Shown: piece by piece, positions 9,828-17,821 of the stretch
Position numbering within the stretch: the stretch's first letter is position 1
Layout of the letters: the number at the start of each line of letters is the position of its first letter
Origin: Curtobacterium sp. MCBA15_009
GTDB lineage: Bacteria; Actinomycetota; Actinomycetes; Actinomycetales; Microbacteriaceae
Direction: 5' to 3'
Length of the DNA: 44,933 bases
Assembly (NCBI RefSeq): GCF_001864895.1
Contig: NZ_MJGO01000001.1
Span: 94,241-139,173, forward strand
Made by a program: the position numbers and the translations under genes
The notes under the pieces: generated by a model
What the model saw: only the letters and a program-made list of their open reading frames with translations
Told to the model about the DNA's origin: nothing
The model's database searches: none

Positions 9828-10373
9828 GTGCCCAGCCAGAAACCCCGTGTGCGCCGCGTCCCCGTGGCGATGCCCGACGGCGGCACCACCGAGCAGCCGT
9901 GGTACCGCTCGATCCACTTCTCGGGCTTCAGCCTGCTGATGCTCGCGATCATCGTGCTGTTCGTCGTCGTGCTCGCGCCCTCCCTGCGCACGCTGATCCA
10001 GCAGCAGGAGCAGATCGCCCAGCAGCAGCACGACGTGGCGGCCCAGAAGGCCGACGTGGCGCAGAAGAAGAAGGACGTCGCGCGCTGGGACGACCCCGCG
10101 TACATCGAGGCCCAGGCCCGCGACCGGTTGCTCTACGTCTACCCCGGCGAGGAGAGCTACCTCGTCATGGGTGCCGAGGGCCGCAGCTCGTCCCGCAGCG
10201 CGGCGACGACCCCGACGACCGACTCGGGGACCCCGGTGAGCGCGAAGGTCCAGACGCCGAAGGTGGACTGGGTGCAGGCCATGCTGTCCTCCGTGCTGCA
10301 GTCCGGGCTGAGCGACGAGACCGCGGCGGACCTCGTCGCGCCGGACGTGTCCGGCACCGGCGAGAGCAAGTAG
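9828..10373 (+). CDS. DivIC/FtsB-like septum formation initiator family protein
   Basis: This 181-residue bitopic membrane protein has a short basic cytoplasmic N-terminus, one transmembrane helix at about 35-55 (FSLLMLAIIVLFVVVLA) and an extracytoplasmic coiled coil at ~57-85 (QQQEQIAQQQHDVAAQ). The DivIC-type box WDDPAYIEAQARDRLLYVYPGEESYLV follows (in part: AYIEAQARDRLLYVYPGE). FtsB/DivIC proteins scaffold the divisome with FtsL and FtsQ. The Ser/Thr-rich C-terminal tail of ~60 residues is variable. GTG 9828 is six bases after TATCGT and has no Shine-Dalgarno. Its place directly after eno and before DUF501 is conserved in actinobacteria. Confidence 0.85.
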   Translation: MPSQKPRVRRVPVAMPDGGTTEQPWYRSIHFSGFSLLMLAIIVLFVVVLAPSLRTLIQQQEQIAQQQHDVAAQKADVAQKKKDVARWDDPAYIEAQARDRLLYVYPGEESYLVMGAEGRSSSRSAATTPTTDSGTPVSAKVQTPKVDWVQAMLSSVLQSGLSDETAADLVAPDVSGTGESK

Positions 10374-10427
10374 CCGTCCGACGGGACGGTGCGCGCGGCT
10401 GCGCGACTCCGGTAGGCTCACGTTCCC

Positions 10428-10976
10428 GTGACGACCCCTCCCTTCGACCCGCCCTCCGACCGCGACGTCCGGGTCGTGTCGGCGCAGCTCGGCCGACCGG
10501 CGCGTGACGTCATCGGGATCGCGGCGCGGTGCGTCTGCGGCAACCCGACCGTCGTCTCGACGAAGCCCCGGCTGTCGAACGGCACGCCGTTCCCGACGTT
10601 CTACTACCTCTGCCACCCGGCAGCGACCGCCGCGGTGAGCACCCTCGAGGCCAACCAGGTGATGCCCGAGCTGGCAGCCCTGCTCGAGGACCCCGACGTC
10701 GCTGCGCAGTACCGCGCAGCACACGAGTCCTACCTGGCCGATCGTGAGTCGATCGAGCACGTCAACGAGATCGTCGGCATCAGCGCCGGTGGCATGCCCA
10801 CCCGCGTGAAGTGCCTGCACGCCCTCGTCGGTCACGCCCTCGCCGCCGGTCCCGGCGTCAACCCCATCGGCGACCTCGCGCTCGAGCGCGCGGACTGGTC
10901 GCCCGCCCGGTGTGAGTGCCGGGCGTATGATGACGGTGCAGACGCTGGAGTCGGGGCGGGTGGCGGCGAAGTCTGA
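10428..10976 (+). CDS. DUF501 family protein
   Basis: A 182-residue cytoplasmic protein with no signal peptide or membrane segment. It matches the DUF501 pattern: VSAQLGRPARDVIGIAARC near the start, CGNPTVVSTKPRLSNGTPFPTFYYLCHP, EANQVMPEL, and MPTRVKCLHALVGHALAAG followed by NPIGD. The conserved Cys and His residues (RCVCG, YYLCHP, KCLHALVGH) could bind a metal, but no function is established. GTG 10428 follows a TAGGCT box at 10413-10418 by nine bases, giving a leader of at most a few nucleotides. In mycobacteria the next gene is an exopolyphosphatase; here it is the NADH dehydrogenase. Confidence 0.88.
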   Translation: MTTPPFDPPSDRDVRVVSAQLGRPARDVIGIAARCVCGNPTVVSTKPRLSNGTPFPTFYYLCHPAATAAVSTLEANQVMPELAALLEDPDVAAQYRAAHESYLADRESIEHVNEIVGISAGGMPTRVKCLHALVGHALAAGPGVNPIGDLALERADWSPARCECRAYDDGADAGVGAGGGEV

Positions 10977-11014
10977 CTCGACTCCCGCACCCCCACCCAA
11001 GGAGAACATTCCCC

Positions 11015-12484
11015 GTGCCCAAGATCCTCGTCGTCGGCGGCGGTTACGCCGGCTTCTACACCGCATGGAAGCTCGAGAAGCACCTTCGCCAGGGCGAAGC
11101 CGAGGTCGTGATGGTGGACCCGCTGCCGTACATGACGTACCAGCCGTTCCTGCCCGAGGTCGCCGCCGGTTCCATCGAGCCGCGTCACGCCGTGGTCTCG
11201 CACCGCCGCCACCTCAAGAACACGCGCGTCGTCACCGCGAAGGTCACCGGGGTCGACCACGCGACGAAGACGGCGACCATCACGCCGACCGAGGGCGCTG
11301 CGTGGGAAGAGTCCTACGACCAGATCGTCATGACGGCCGGCGCCGTGTCGCGTACGTTCCCGATCCCGGGCGTCGCGGACGAGGCCATCGGCCTCAAGAC
11401 CATCGAGGAAGCCGCGGCGATCCGCGACAAGATCCTCACCAACTTCCACAAGGCCGCGAACCTGCCGGCCGGCCCCGAGCGGGAGCGCCTGCTGACGGTC
11501 GTCGTCGTGGGTGGCGGCTTCGCCGGCATCGAGGTCTTCGCCGAGCTCCGCTCGTTCGCCTCGGACCTGCTGAAGAGCTACCCCGAACTGTCCTTCGACG
11601 AGACGCACTTCCACCTGGTCGAGGCCATGGGGCGCATCATGCCCGAGGTCTCCCTCGAGACGTCGCACTGGGTGCTCGAGAACCTCGCGTCGCGCGGTGC
11701 CGTCGTGCACCTCGACACGCAGCTCGCCTCGGCCGAGGGTGGCGTCTGCCAGCTCAAGGCCAAGGACGACTCGATCGAGACCATCGAGTCCGACCTCATC
11801 ATCTGGACCGCCGGCGTCATGGCGAACCCGATGGTCAAGGGCACCGACTTCCCGCTCGAGCAGCGCGGCCGCATCCGCGTGCAGCCCGACCTCCGGGTCG
11901 TCGACGACAACGGCGTGATCGCCGACGCGTGGGCCTGCGGTGACGTCGCGGCCGTGCCGGACCTGACCGGTGGCGGCGTCGGCGGCTTCTGCGTGCCGAA
12001 CGCCCAGCACGCGGTCCGCCAGGCCAAGCAGCTCGCGAAGAACCTCGTCGCGACCATCCGCGGCGAGGCGACGACCGACTACAAGCACGAGAACCTCGGC
12101 GCCGTCGCGGGCCTCGGACTCGGCACCGGTGTGTTCCAGTCCGGCAAGTTCGCGATGAAGGGTTTCCTGGCCTGGGGTGCTCACCGCGGCTACCACGGCC
12201 TGGCCATGCCGTCGTGGGAGCGCAAGTGGCGCGTCATCGGCGACTGGGTGGGTGGCTTCTTCCTCGGCCGCGACACCGTGTCGCTCGACGACCGCGAGAC
12301 CCCGCGTGCCGCGTTCGAGGCGTTCGCGTCGCGACCGAAGCCCGCTGCGGACGCCGCTGCCCCGGCCGCCGCTGCTCCTGCCGCTCCGGAGGGCCAGCCC
12401 GCCGGTGCCGCCGGTCCCGCGTACGGCGAGCCCGCGAAGGACGTCTCCAACGAGGCCGAGCCCGTGAAGGCGGACGCCAAGTAG
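11015..12484 (+). CDS. ndh: Type II NADH dehydrogenase (NAD(P)/FAD-dependent oxidoreductase)
   Basis: The 489-residue flavoprotein oxidises NADH and reduces quinone without pumping protons, on the inner face of the membrane. The FAD Rossmann motif is at 4-12 (ILVVGGGYAGFYTA) and the NADH-binding one near 163-174 (VVVVGGGFAGIEVFAEL). The FAD-contacting GD box is WACGDVAAVPD near 307. Residues ~380-415 give the membrane-associated region (FFLGRDTVSLDD). The last ~65 residues are an Ala/Pro-rich tail not typical of NDH-2. GTG 11015 has AAGGAGA nine bases upstream; TATGAT at 10926-10931, inside the DUF501 gene, may be its -10. A hairpin terminator follows. Confidence 0.9.
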   Translation: MPKILVVGGGYAGFYTAWKLEKHLRQGEAEVVMVDPLPYMTYQPFLPEVAAGSIEPRHAVVSHRRHLKNTRVVTAKVTGVDHATKTATITPTEGAAWEESYDQIVMTAGAVSRTFPIPGVADEAIGLKTIEEAAAIRDKILTNFHKAANLPAGPERERLLTVVVVGGGFAGIEVFAELRSFASDLLKSYPELSFDETHFHLVEAMGRIMPEVSLETSHWVLENLASRGAVVHLDTQLASAEGGVCQLKAKDDSIETIESDLIIWTAGVMANPMVKGTDFPLEQRGRIRVQPDLRVVDDNGVIADAWACGDVAAVPDLTGGGVGGFCVPNAQHAVRQAKQLAKNLVATIRGEATTDYKHENLGAVAGLGLGTGVFQSGKFAMKGFLAWGAHRGYHGLAMPSWERKWRVIGDWVGGFFLGRDTVSLDDRETPRAAFEAFASRPKPAADAAAPAAAAPAAPEGQPAGAAGPAYGEPAKDVSNEAEPVKADAK

Positions 12485-12500
12485 CAGCACACCCCCGCTC

Positions 12501-12537
12501 CGAGAGGCGGTCGTCCCCTTGGGGCGGCCGCCTCTCG
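12501..12537 (+). terminator. Hairpin terminator after ndh
   Basis: Near-perfect stem CGAGAGGCGGTCGTCCCC / GGGGCGGCCGCCTCTCG, 17 bp after the stop, GC-rich and followed by TCGTCGTCTC rather than a U-tract. Confidence 0.7.
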
Positions 12538-12562
12538 TCGTCTCGGTAGGCTGGTCCGGCCC

Positions 12563-12636
12563 GCCCCCGTGGCCCAATCGGTAGAGGCATGCGACTTAAA
12601 ATCGTCGAGTTGTGGGTTCGAGTCCCACCGGGGGTA
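12563..12636 (+). tRNA. tRNA with anticodon UAA (assigned tRNA-Leu), 74 nt
   Basis: A clover-leaf can be drawn: acceptor GCCCCCG/CGGGGGT, D-stem GCC/GGC, anticodon loop CTTAAAA (12595-12601, anticodon TAA), T-arm GTGGG-TTCGAGT-CCCAC, discriminator A at 12636. CCA is not encoded. TAGGCT at 12547-12552 is a suitable -10. Unusually, the variable region (12607-12611) is only 5 nt, whereas tRNA-Leu normally has a long variable arm; the 27-43 pair is also a T-C mismatch. The identity rests on the anticodon alone. Confidence 0.85.
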
Positions 12637-12716
12637 CGACCGGTCGGCACCGGAGTGCGCACGACGCCGGCACGACGCCGTGACCGACGTCACGCCACGC
12701 AGGGAGGGGCATCGCC

Positions 12717-13205
12717 GTGGAGGGTTGGCAGAAGTTCGTCTACTGGGCACAGTGGGTCCCCGTCGTCGCGATCCCGATCTGGTGGGTGCGGGCCCCGGGT
12801 GCCGGCGACCCGGGGTGGAACGCCCTCGGCATGATGCTGTTCGGGAGCCTGGCTGCCATCGCGGTGGCGATCACCGCGCTGATCTCGGCCCGGAACCGGG
12901 TGAACCGGCAGGTGCTCGCGGTGTCCCGGGCGTCGGCGTGGGCGGTCCCGCTCCTGTGGGTCGTCGCGTGGCTGCCGCCGGTGTTCCTCGACGGCAGCGG
13001 CGACGTGTCGTCCTCCGCGTCCTACGCCACGCAGTGGTGGGGGCTCCCTGGTTGGGCCGGCAGTGGGCCGCTCTTCGTCACCAGCCTGCTCGTCTTCGCC
13101 GCAGCCTGGGTCGCGGCACTGGTGGCGTCCGGCAAGGACACCGACGTGCGCGCGCGGTCCGACGGTGACGGCGGCGACGGCGGAGGGGGTCGTCGGTACC
13201 GCTAG
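12717..13205 (+). CDS. Small integral membrane protein, unknown function
   Basis: A 162-residue protein with an N-terminal amphipathic segment (MEGWQKFVYWAQWVPVVAIPIWWV), here shortened to WQKFVYWAQWVPVVAIPIWW, and three further hydrophobic helices at ~38-58, ~73-90 and ~118-138. The hydrophilic Gly/Asp-rich C-terminal tail (DGDGGDGGGG) ends in RRYR. The pattern implies a four-helix membrane protein, but I recognise no family. GTG 12717 has AGGGAGG ten bases upstream. It follows the tRNA and could share its transcript; a 12-bp stem hairpin at 13304-13333 may end it. Confidence 0.7.
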   Translation: MEGWQKFVYWAQWVPVVAIPIWWVRAPGAGDPGWNALGMMLFGSLAAIAVAITALISARNRVNRQVLAVSRASAWAVPLLWVVAWLPPVFLDGSGDVSSSASYATQWWGLPGWAGSGPLFVTSLLVFAAAWVAALVASGKDTDVRARSDGDGGDGGGGRRYR

Positions 13206-13630
13206 CCGCGCTCGTGCCGCCGCTCGTGCCGGTCCGGTGCTGCGGTCTTCCGACTCGAAGGCGAACGTGGACCTGCGGAACGGCCTCGACGAGATCGGGG
13301 AGCGTCGAGGCTGAAGCGTGATTCAGCTTCGACATTCCGCCGCTCCGGCAGTGCTAACTTCATCGGAGCACATTCTTCGAGGGGAACGAGAATCGGGGTC
13401 GGTCGCGCTCCGGGACATTGTTCCGGGATGCTGGCGACATTCTGCAGTGTGCCGAGTGCCCGTGCATTCGTCACGCATGCTCCGAAATGCACAGGACGAC
13501 GTCGTGCATCGACGCGCGACGTACCTGCGCGGAACGGCGGCACGGCGAGCGACGGTGATCGTCGTCCGCTTCGTGATCACCGCTCGGACCTTCGCTGGAC
13601 GTGCATCGAGATCATCGAGACAGGGGAATC
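13206..13630. other. 425-bp gap with atypical, more AT-rich sequence
   Basis: From ~13315 the base composition is visibly less GC-rich than the flanks. It contains the hairpin at 13304-13333, a possible -10 TAACTT at 13355-13360 and a small dyad CCGGGA-6-TCCGGG at 13410-13427. No credible gene is seen. The region probably carries the promoter and leader of the secreted protein at 13631 and may have been acquired with it. Confidence 0.5.
13304..13333. terminator. 12-bp hairpin after the small membrane protein
   Basis: GTCGAGGCTGAA, loop GCGTGA, TTCAGCTTCGAC with one G-T pair. It could be a terminator for the upstream gene or an operator of the secreted-protein gene. Confidence 0.5.
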
Positions 13631-14137
13631 ATGAACAAGGCACTGAAAGCGGTCGTGGGGGCTGCGATGGCGGCGGGTTTCGTGTTGGCGGGGACGCAGG
13701 CTGCTTCGGCTGTTCCTGCTCACGTGAATTCGGACATCGGCACGTACACCAAGCACGAGATGATCAACAAGACGAGCAAATCGGGTCACGGATCGCAGAA
13801 GCTGACCTACTGCGTCGTCGCGCGTGACAACGCGACGTGTTCCGTCGCGAAGACGACGACCGCCACGCGCAGCATCGCGGTCGATCTCGGTTTCTCGCGG
13901 GCCGAGGTCGCGGGCAAGCTCAACGTCAGCGCGTCGAACTCCGTCTCGGTCCAGGTGTCGTGCACCAGCCCGAAGCTGAAGAAGGGCGAGCACTGGACGG
14001 CGTACCCGACCGGCAAGACGTACTCGTACAAGCTCCGGTCGACGACGTACCGCGACACGGGAGTCGTCATCAGCGGACCCACGACGTCCAAGACGCTCAA
14101 GGCGTTCAGCCCTGACGGCGGGATCTACTGCCAGTAG
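13631..14137 (+). CDS. Small secreted protein with four cysteines, unknown family
   Basis: This 168-residue protein has a clear Sec signal peptide: MNKALK, a hydrophobic core to ~20 and AxA cleavage after QAASA (residue 27). The mature chain of ~141 residues has four Cys (about 61, 70, 111 and 167), consistent with two disulfides outside the cell, is basic and is rich in Ser, Thr and Lys. No membrane anchor or sortase signal is present, so it is probably released. I recognise no domain; a bacteriocin-, inhibitor- or toxin-like role is possible but unsupported. ATG 13631 has AGGGGAA upstream. Codon use and the upstream gap are less GC-biased than the flanks, and an 18-bp stem terminator follows. 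Confidence 0.75.
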   Translation: MNKALKAVVGAAMAAGFVLAGTQAASAVPAHVNSDIGTYTKHEMINKTSKSGHGSQKLTYCVVARDNATCSVAKTTTATRSIAVDLGFSRAEVAGKLNVSASNSVSVQVSCTSPKLKKGEHWTAYPTGKTYSYKLRSTTYRDTGVVISGPTTSKTLKAFSPDGGIYCQ

Positions 14138-14148
14138 CCGACGCTGCG

Positions 14149-14188
14149 GGACGCCTCCGGCAGATCGGACGATCTGCCGGAGGCGTCC
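14149..14188 (+). terminator. 18-bp perfect-stem hairpin after the secreted protein
   Basis: GGACGCCTCCGGCAGATC, loop GGAC, GATCTGCCGGAGGCGTCC; begins 11 bp after the stop. A strong factor-aided terminator candidate without U-tract. Confidence 0.75.
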
Positions 14189-14256
14189 GTGCTGTGGCGG
14201 GCTCGTCCGGTCGGCTCCGCCAGCGATCGGTTCGCGTGCGCCAGTACGATGCTCGG

Positions 14257-15582
14257 GTGGTCGGACTCGGAAGCGCGCTCGCGAACCTGCGGAACGCCCT
14301 CCGCGGGCCCGAGGCCCACGTCGAGGTCGTCGACGGCGAGACCGTCCCCGTCGGGATGCTGCTCGGCACGCTCGGCGCGCTGCTCCTCGACGCCGGCAGC
14401 TCCGTCACCGACGTCCGCTCGGCCCTCGAGAAGGCCCGCGACGCAGCCGGGGTCGGACCGACGCTCGCCGTCGGAGTGCTCCCGGCGCTCGTCATGGTCA
14501 GCGAGACGGCGACCGGCGCCGCCACGATCGTCAACGCCGAGGGCGTCGAGCTCTCGAGCCGGCAGGCAGCCCGCGCGAACCGGCTCGTCCTCGGACTGGA
14601 GAGCGGCTCGATCGCCCTCGCCGAGATCCCGGCACGCGTCCGTGCCATCCGTGCCGGCACCGTCCCGCCGCCCGCACTGCCCTGGATCGTCGGCAACGCC
14701 CTGACCTCGGCCGGACTCGCCGTCGTGTTCCGCTGCCCCTGGTGGGCGATCCTCGTCGCGCTCGCGGTCGGCGCCCTCGTCGGCGTGATCGGTCTCGTGC
14801 TCCGTCGTTTCCGCGAGGCCGTGGCGATCATCCCGTTCCTCGCCGCCTTCGTGTCGACCACGATCGTCGGACTCGTCGCCGCCGGCACCGGGTTCGACCA
14901 CGTCCCGCTCTTCGCGGTGTGCGCCCCCGTGGCGGTGTTCGTGCCGGGCGCGCTCATCACGAACGCGCTGCTCGAGCTCACCGCGGCGGACATCGTCACC
15001 GGTGCGTCGCGGCTCGTGCAGGGCCTCATCATGCTCGGCTTCATGGCCGCCGGCATCGCCGCGGGCAGCGCACTGACCGGCCTGCGCGTCGATCCGTCGT
15101 CGGCGGCACTCGTCGGCGAGGTCGCCGCCGTCGGGACCGACCGCGGCGGGTGGGAGGCGGTGCCGTCCTACTGGGTCTCGTGGGTCGCCGTCGTCGGCCT
15201 GGCCGTCGGCCTCGGCCTGGTCTTCCGCTCCGGGTGGCGGCTGACCGTCGTGTCGATCGCGGTCATGGTCACCGCCTACGCCCTGGTGAGCGGCACGACA
15301 CCGCTGTGGGGGAGCGTCGTCGCCACCGGTGCCACGGCCGCACTGCTGTTCGTCGCGACCCGGCTGTTGGAGCGGCTCGTCCCGGTGATCCCGGCGACGG
15401 TGTCGTTCTTCCCGGCGTTCCTGCTGCTCGTGCCCGGGACGGTCGGGCTCGTCGCGGTCGCCACCTTCGACCCCGATGCCCTCGCGACCCCGCTCGCGAC
15501 CTTCGTCAGCCTGTGCATCGGGACGAAGATCGGCGGCCTGCTGCCCGGCCTCTTCGCGCGTTCCGCGCCGTCGCACGCCTGA
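14257..15582 (+). CDS. Threonine/serine exporter, ThrE family
   Basis: The 441-residue protein has the two-part ThrE layout. An N-terminal soluble/ThrE domain (MLLGTLGALLLDAGSSVTDVRSALE at ~25-50, in part LLLDAGSSVTDVRSALEKA) is followed by about ten membrane helices. The second half (~300-430) has the ThrE_2-type region with SFFPAFLLLVPGTVGLVAV and LCIGTKIGGLLPGLF. ThrE of Corynebacterium exports L-threonine and L-serine; substrate here is inferred from family. GTG 14257 follows TACGAT at 14245-14250 by six bases with no Shine-Dalgarno, so it is probably leaderless; an upstream in-frame start at 14194 would be translated through that promoter and is less likely. Confidence 0.87.
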   Translation: MVGLGSALANLRNALRGPEAHVEVVDGETVPVGMLLGTLGALLLDAGSSVTDVRSALEKARDAAGVGPTLAVGVLPALVMVSETATGAATIVNAEGVELSSRQAARANRLVLGLESGSIALAEIPARVRAIRAGTVPPPALPWIVGNALTSAGLAVVFRCPWWAILVALAVGALVGVIGLVLRRFREAVAIIPFLAAFVSTTIVGLVAAGTGFDHVPLFAVCAPVAVFVPGALITNALLELTAADIVTGASRLVQGLIMLGFMAAGIAAGSALTGLRVDPSSAALVGEVAAVGTDRGGWEAVPSYWVSWVAVVGLAVGLGLVFRSGWRLTVVSIAVMVTAYALVSGTTPLWGSVVATGATAALLFVATRLLERLVPVIPATVSFFPAFLLLVPGTVGLVAVATFDPDALATPLATFVSLCIGTKIGGLLPGLFARSAPSHA

Positions 15583-15604
15583 GCAGGCCCGCGCGTCGGG
15601 GCTG

Positions 15605-15737
15605 TTCCGCGCGTGAGGTGCTGTTCCGCGCGTGGGGTGCTGTTCCGCGCGTGAGGTGCAGTTTCGCGCGCAGGAGGTCCTTTCGCGCGTGAGGAGTCCT
15701 TTCGCGCGTGAGGAGTCCTTTCGCGCATCGGTGGCCT
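15605..15737 (+). repeat. 19-bp tandem repeat array, seven forward units
   Basis: Units of TTCCGCGCGTGAGGTGCTG (variants TTTCGCGCGTGAGGAGTCC) begin at 15605, 15624, 15643, 15662, 15681, 15700 and 15719, exactly 19 bp apart, with the last unit degenerate. No spacers, so not a CRISPR. They lie just after thrE. Confidence 0.9.
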
Positions 15738-15750
15738 CGCCGCCTGACCT

Positions 15751-16040
15751 CCCACGCGCGGAACTGCTTCCCATCTCGCGCGCAATGGGCAGGACCGTCC
15801 GGGCGCACGGCACGCAGCCTTCCGCGTGCAGTGGGCAGCGCAGCTCGTGACGGGACCGGAGGCGGGCAGGAGGCCCATGGTGTCGCGACCCGGGCCTCCC
15901 GTCCGTCAGCCCGCACGTTCCGTCCCATCGCGCCCGACGTGGGAAGAGGTTCCGCGCGTACGAGGCAGGAAGAACCTGCTCCCCACGCGCGGATCGGCCT
16001 CCCACGCGCGAAACGACCCCCCACGCGCGAAACAGCACCC
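15751..16040 (-). repeat. Inverted copies of the 19-bp unit, with scattered halves
   Basis: The complement of the same unit, CCCACGCGCGRA, occurs at ~15751 and then at 15982, 16001 and 16020 with ACGCGCG cores at 15985, 16004 and 16023, again 19 bp apart. A forward-type core also occurs at 15950 (TTCCGCGCGTA). With the seven forward units this gives a ~430-bp inverted array between convergent thrE and the acyl-CoA synthetase gene. Confidence 0.85.
15865..15907. repeat. Dispersed palindrome family, imperfect copy
   Basis: GGGCAGGAGGCCC faces GGGCCTCCCGTCC around a ~15-nt loop. It matches the family defined at 4206 and 32461 and lies in the middle of the inverted 19-bp array. Confidence 0.65.
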
Positions 16041-16062
16041 AGCACCCCGCCCCGCGCCACCC

Positions 16063-17724
16063 CTACGGCGCGAGCAGCAGCCCCGCCGCCAGGTCGGACT
16101 CCGCCGAGGCCTGGGCGACGTAGTGCACCTTCTTGCCCGTGGCGTTGTAGGGCAGCTCGTCGACGAAGCGGTACAGCCGCGGCCGCTTGTACCGGGCGAG
16201 GCCGGGGTGCGAGCCGGTCCACTCCTCGAGCGCGGCCACGGCGGCCTCGTCGGACGACGGCAGGCCGTCGCGGGCCCGGACGACGTAGGCCGTGACGACC
16301 TGGCCCCAGCGCTCGTCGGGCACGCCGACCACGATCGAGTCCGCGACGCCCGCGTGCTCCTGCAGTGCCGCCTCGACCTGCACGGGGTGGACGTTCTCGC
16401 CGCCCGAGATGATCATGTCGTCCTTGCGGCCGACGATGGTGACCCGCTCGTGCTCGTCCCACGTCGCGAGGTCGCCCGGGTAGAACCAGCCGTTCGCGAA
16501 CTTCTCCGCCTCGAGGGCCGGGTTCCGGTACGAGTAGCCGGACTTCACGGTGCGCACCGCGAACTCGCCGATCTCGGTGCCGTCCTTCCGGACCGTGTCG
16601 GTCGGGTCGGCGAGCCGGCCCTCGAGGACCCGCACCACCGCGACGTCGTCGTCGGTCGAGGCGCGCCCGGTGGATCCGGCGCCGTCGGGGAAGTCCTCAG
16701 GGCGCAGGAAGGTGTTCCAGAAGGTCTCGGTCGTGCCGTACCCGTTGAAGATCCGCGGGGACAGCAGCTCCTGGTAGCGGAGCGCGGCGGCACGGTCGAG
16801 CGGGGCGCCCATCGTGACGATGCCGTGCAGCGAGGACAGGTCGCGGGGTCGCGCCTCTTGCGCGTCGGCGAGCTGCACGAGGTTCGGCGGCGCTCCGATG
16901 AGGAAGGTCAGCCGTTCGGACGCCACCAGGTCGAGCACGCGGTCGGCGTCGAAGTGCCGCAGGGTCGTCAGCTCGGCGCCGACGTAGAACACCGGGTTCG
17001 GCCCGCCGGAGTACAGGCCGCCGCGGTGGAACAGCGGCGACATGTTGAGCGTCTTGTCGAACGGCGTCAGTGGGAAGTGCATGACCACGTCGTGGGCGCT
17101 GAGCACCTCGACCAGGCTCGGCAGCGGGACCGCCTTCGGCCGCCCGGTCGTCCCGCTCGTGTACAGCCGCGTCGTCTCGTCGTAGGTGCTGCGCGGCTCG
17201 GTCGCGGCGAGCTCGTCCGCGGTGACGGGGTCGGCTGCGAGCAGTTCGGCGAAGTCGTCGTGCGCCCCGCCGACGGTCACGACGTGGGCGGGCCGGTGCG
17301 TCGCCGACTCGAGCGCAGCGACGATCTCGCCGTTCCGCACGGCGTCGTGAACGAGCACGACGGGCCCGGAGTCGTCGACGATGAACGCGACCTCGTCGGC
17401 GGCGAGCCGGAAGTTGGTCGGCGAGAACACCGCGCCGATGCGGTGGCACGCCAGGTAGAGCACCGCGAACTCGGGGGAGTTGAACAGCTCGACCATGACG
17501 ACCGAGCCGCGCCCGGCGCCGTGTCGGAGCAGCCACCCGCCGACGCGGTCGACGGCGTCGCCGAGCTCGGCGTAGGTCAACGAGCGACCCGTGTCCGGGT
17601 CGCGGAGCGCGGGCCGCCCGGCGAAGCGGTGGGTGTTCCGCGCGAAGCCGTTCGCGTAGGTGTAGCTGCCTTCGAAGACCTCGCGGAAGCGGGTGGGGTC
17701 GTAGTCGGATCGGTGCTCGCTCAT
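16063..17724 (-). CDS. Acyl-CoA synthetase / AMP-dependent ligase (FadD-like)
   Basis: The 553-residue adenylate-forming enzyme activates a carboxylic acid to acyl-AMP and then acyl-CoA. The phosphate-binding A3 motif is LYTSGTTGRPKAVPLPS near 187. A5 is NGYGTTETFWNTF near 327. A7/A8 is seen in WFYPGDLATWDEHERVTIVGR with KDDMIISGGENVHP hinge near 430. The catalytic Lys of A10 is in PYNATGKKVHY near 530. Length fits medium/long-chain ligases, but the substrate cannot be read from sequence. ATG 17724 is favoured because GAGGGAG lies seven bases upstream; a GTG six bases earlier overlaps that site. TAGTGT (~17761-17756) is a possible -10. Confidence 0.88.
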   Translation of the reverse strand: MSEHRSDYDPTRFREVFEGSYTYANGFARNTHRFAGRPALRDPDTGRSLTYAELGDAVDRVGGWLLRHGAGRGSVVMVELFNSPEFAVLYLACHRIGAVFSPTNFRLAADEVAFIVDDSGPVVLVHDAVRNGEIVAALESATHRPAHVVTVGGAHDDFAELLAADPVTADELAATEPRSTYDETTRLYTSGTTGRPKAVPLPSLVEVLSAHDVVMHFPLTPFDKTLNMSPLFHRGGLYSGGPNPVFYVGAELTTLRHFDADRVLDLVASERLTFLIGAPPNLVQLADAQEARPRDLSSLHGIVTMGAPLDRAAALRYQELLSPRIFNGYGTTETFWNTFLRPEDFPDGAGSTGRASTDDDVAVVRVLEGRLADPTDTVRKDGTEIGEFAVRTVKSGYSYRNPALEAEKFANGWFYPGDLATWDEHERVTIVGRKDDMIISGGENVHPVQVEAALQEHAGVADSIVVGVPDERWGQVVTAYVVRARDGLPSSDEAAVAALEEWTGSHPGLARYKRPRLYRFVDELPYNATGKKVHYVAQASAESDLAAGLLLAP

Positions 17725-17795
17725 CGTCACTCCCTCGCACGTGCGCAGATCGTCACACTAGCCACGTGGTCGCGTGCGCGGTGCGGCACCCGCGC

Positions 17796-17818
17796 TGGAC
17801 GGACGGGAGGCCCGGTGC
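17796..17818. repeat. Half copy of the dispersed palindrome
   Basis: GGACGGACGGGAGGCCCGGTG, the left arm only, ends just before the stop codon of the minus-strand surface protein. The matching right arm is absent. Confidence 0.55.
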
Positions 17819-17821
17819 GGC

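Noticed and set aside
12563..14188. Prophage or integrative element inserted at the tRNA.
   Set aside because: No integrase, no repeat of the tRNA 3' end downstream, and only about 1.6 kb of sequence.
15605..16040. CRISPR array.
   Set aside because: The 19-bp units abut with no unique spacers, some are inverted, and no cas gene is present.
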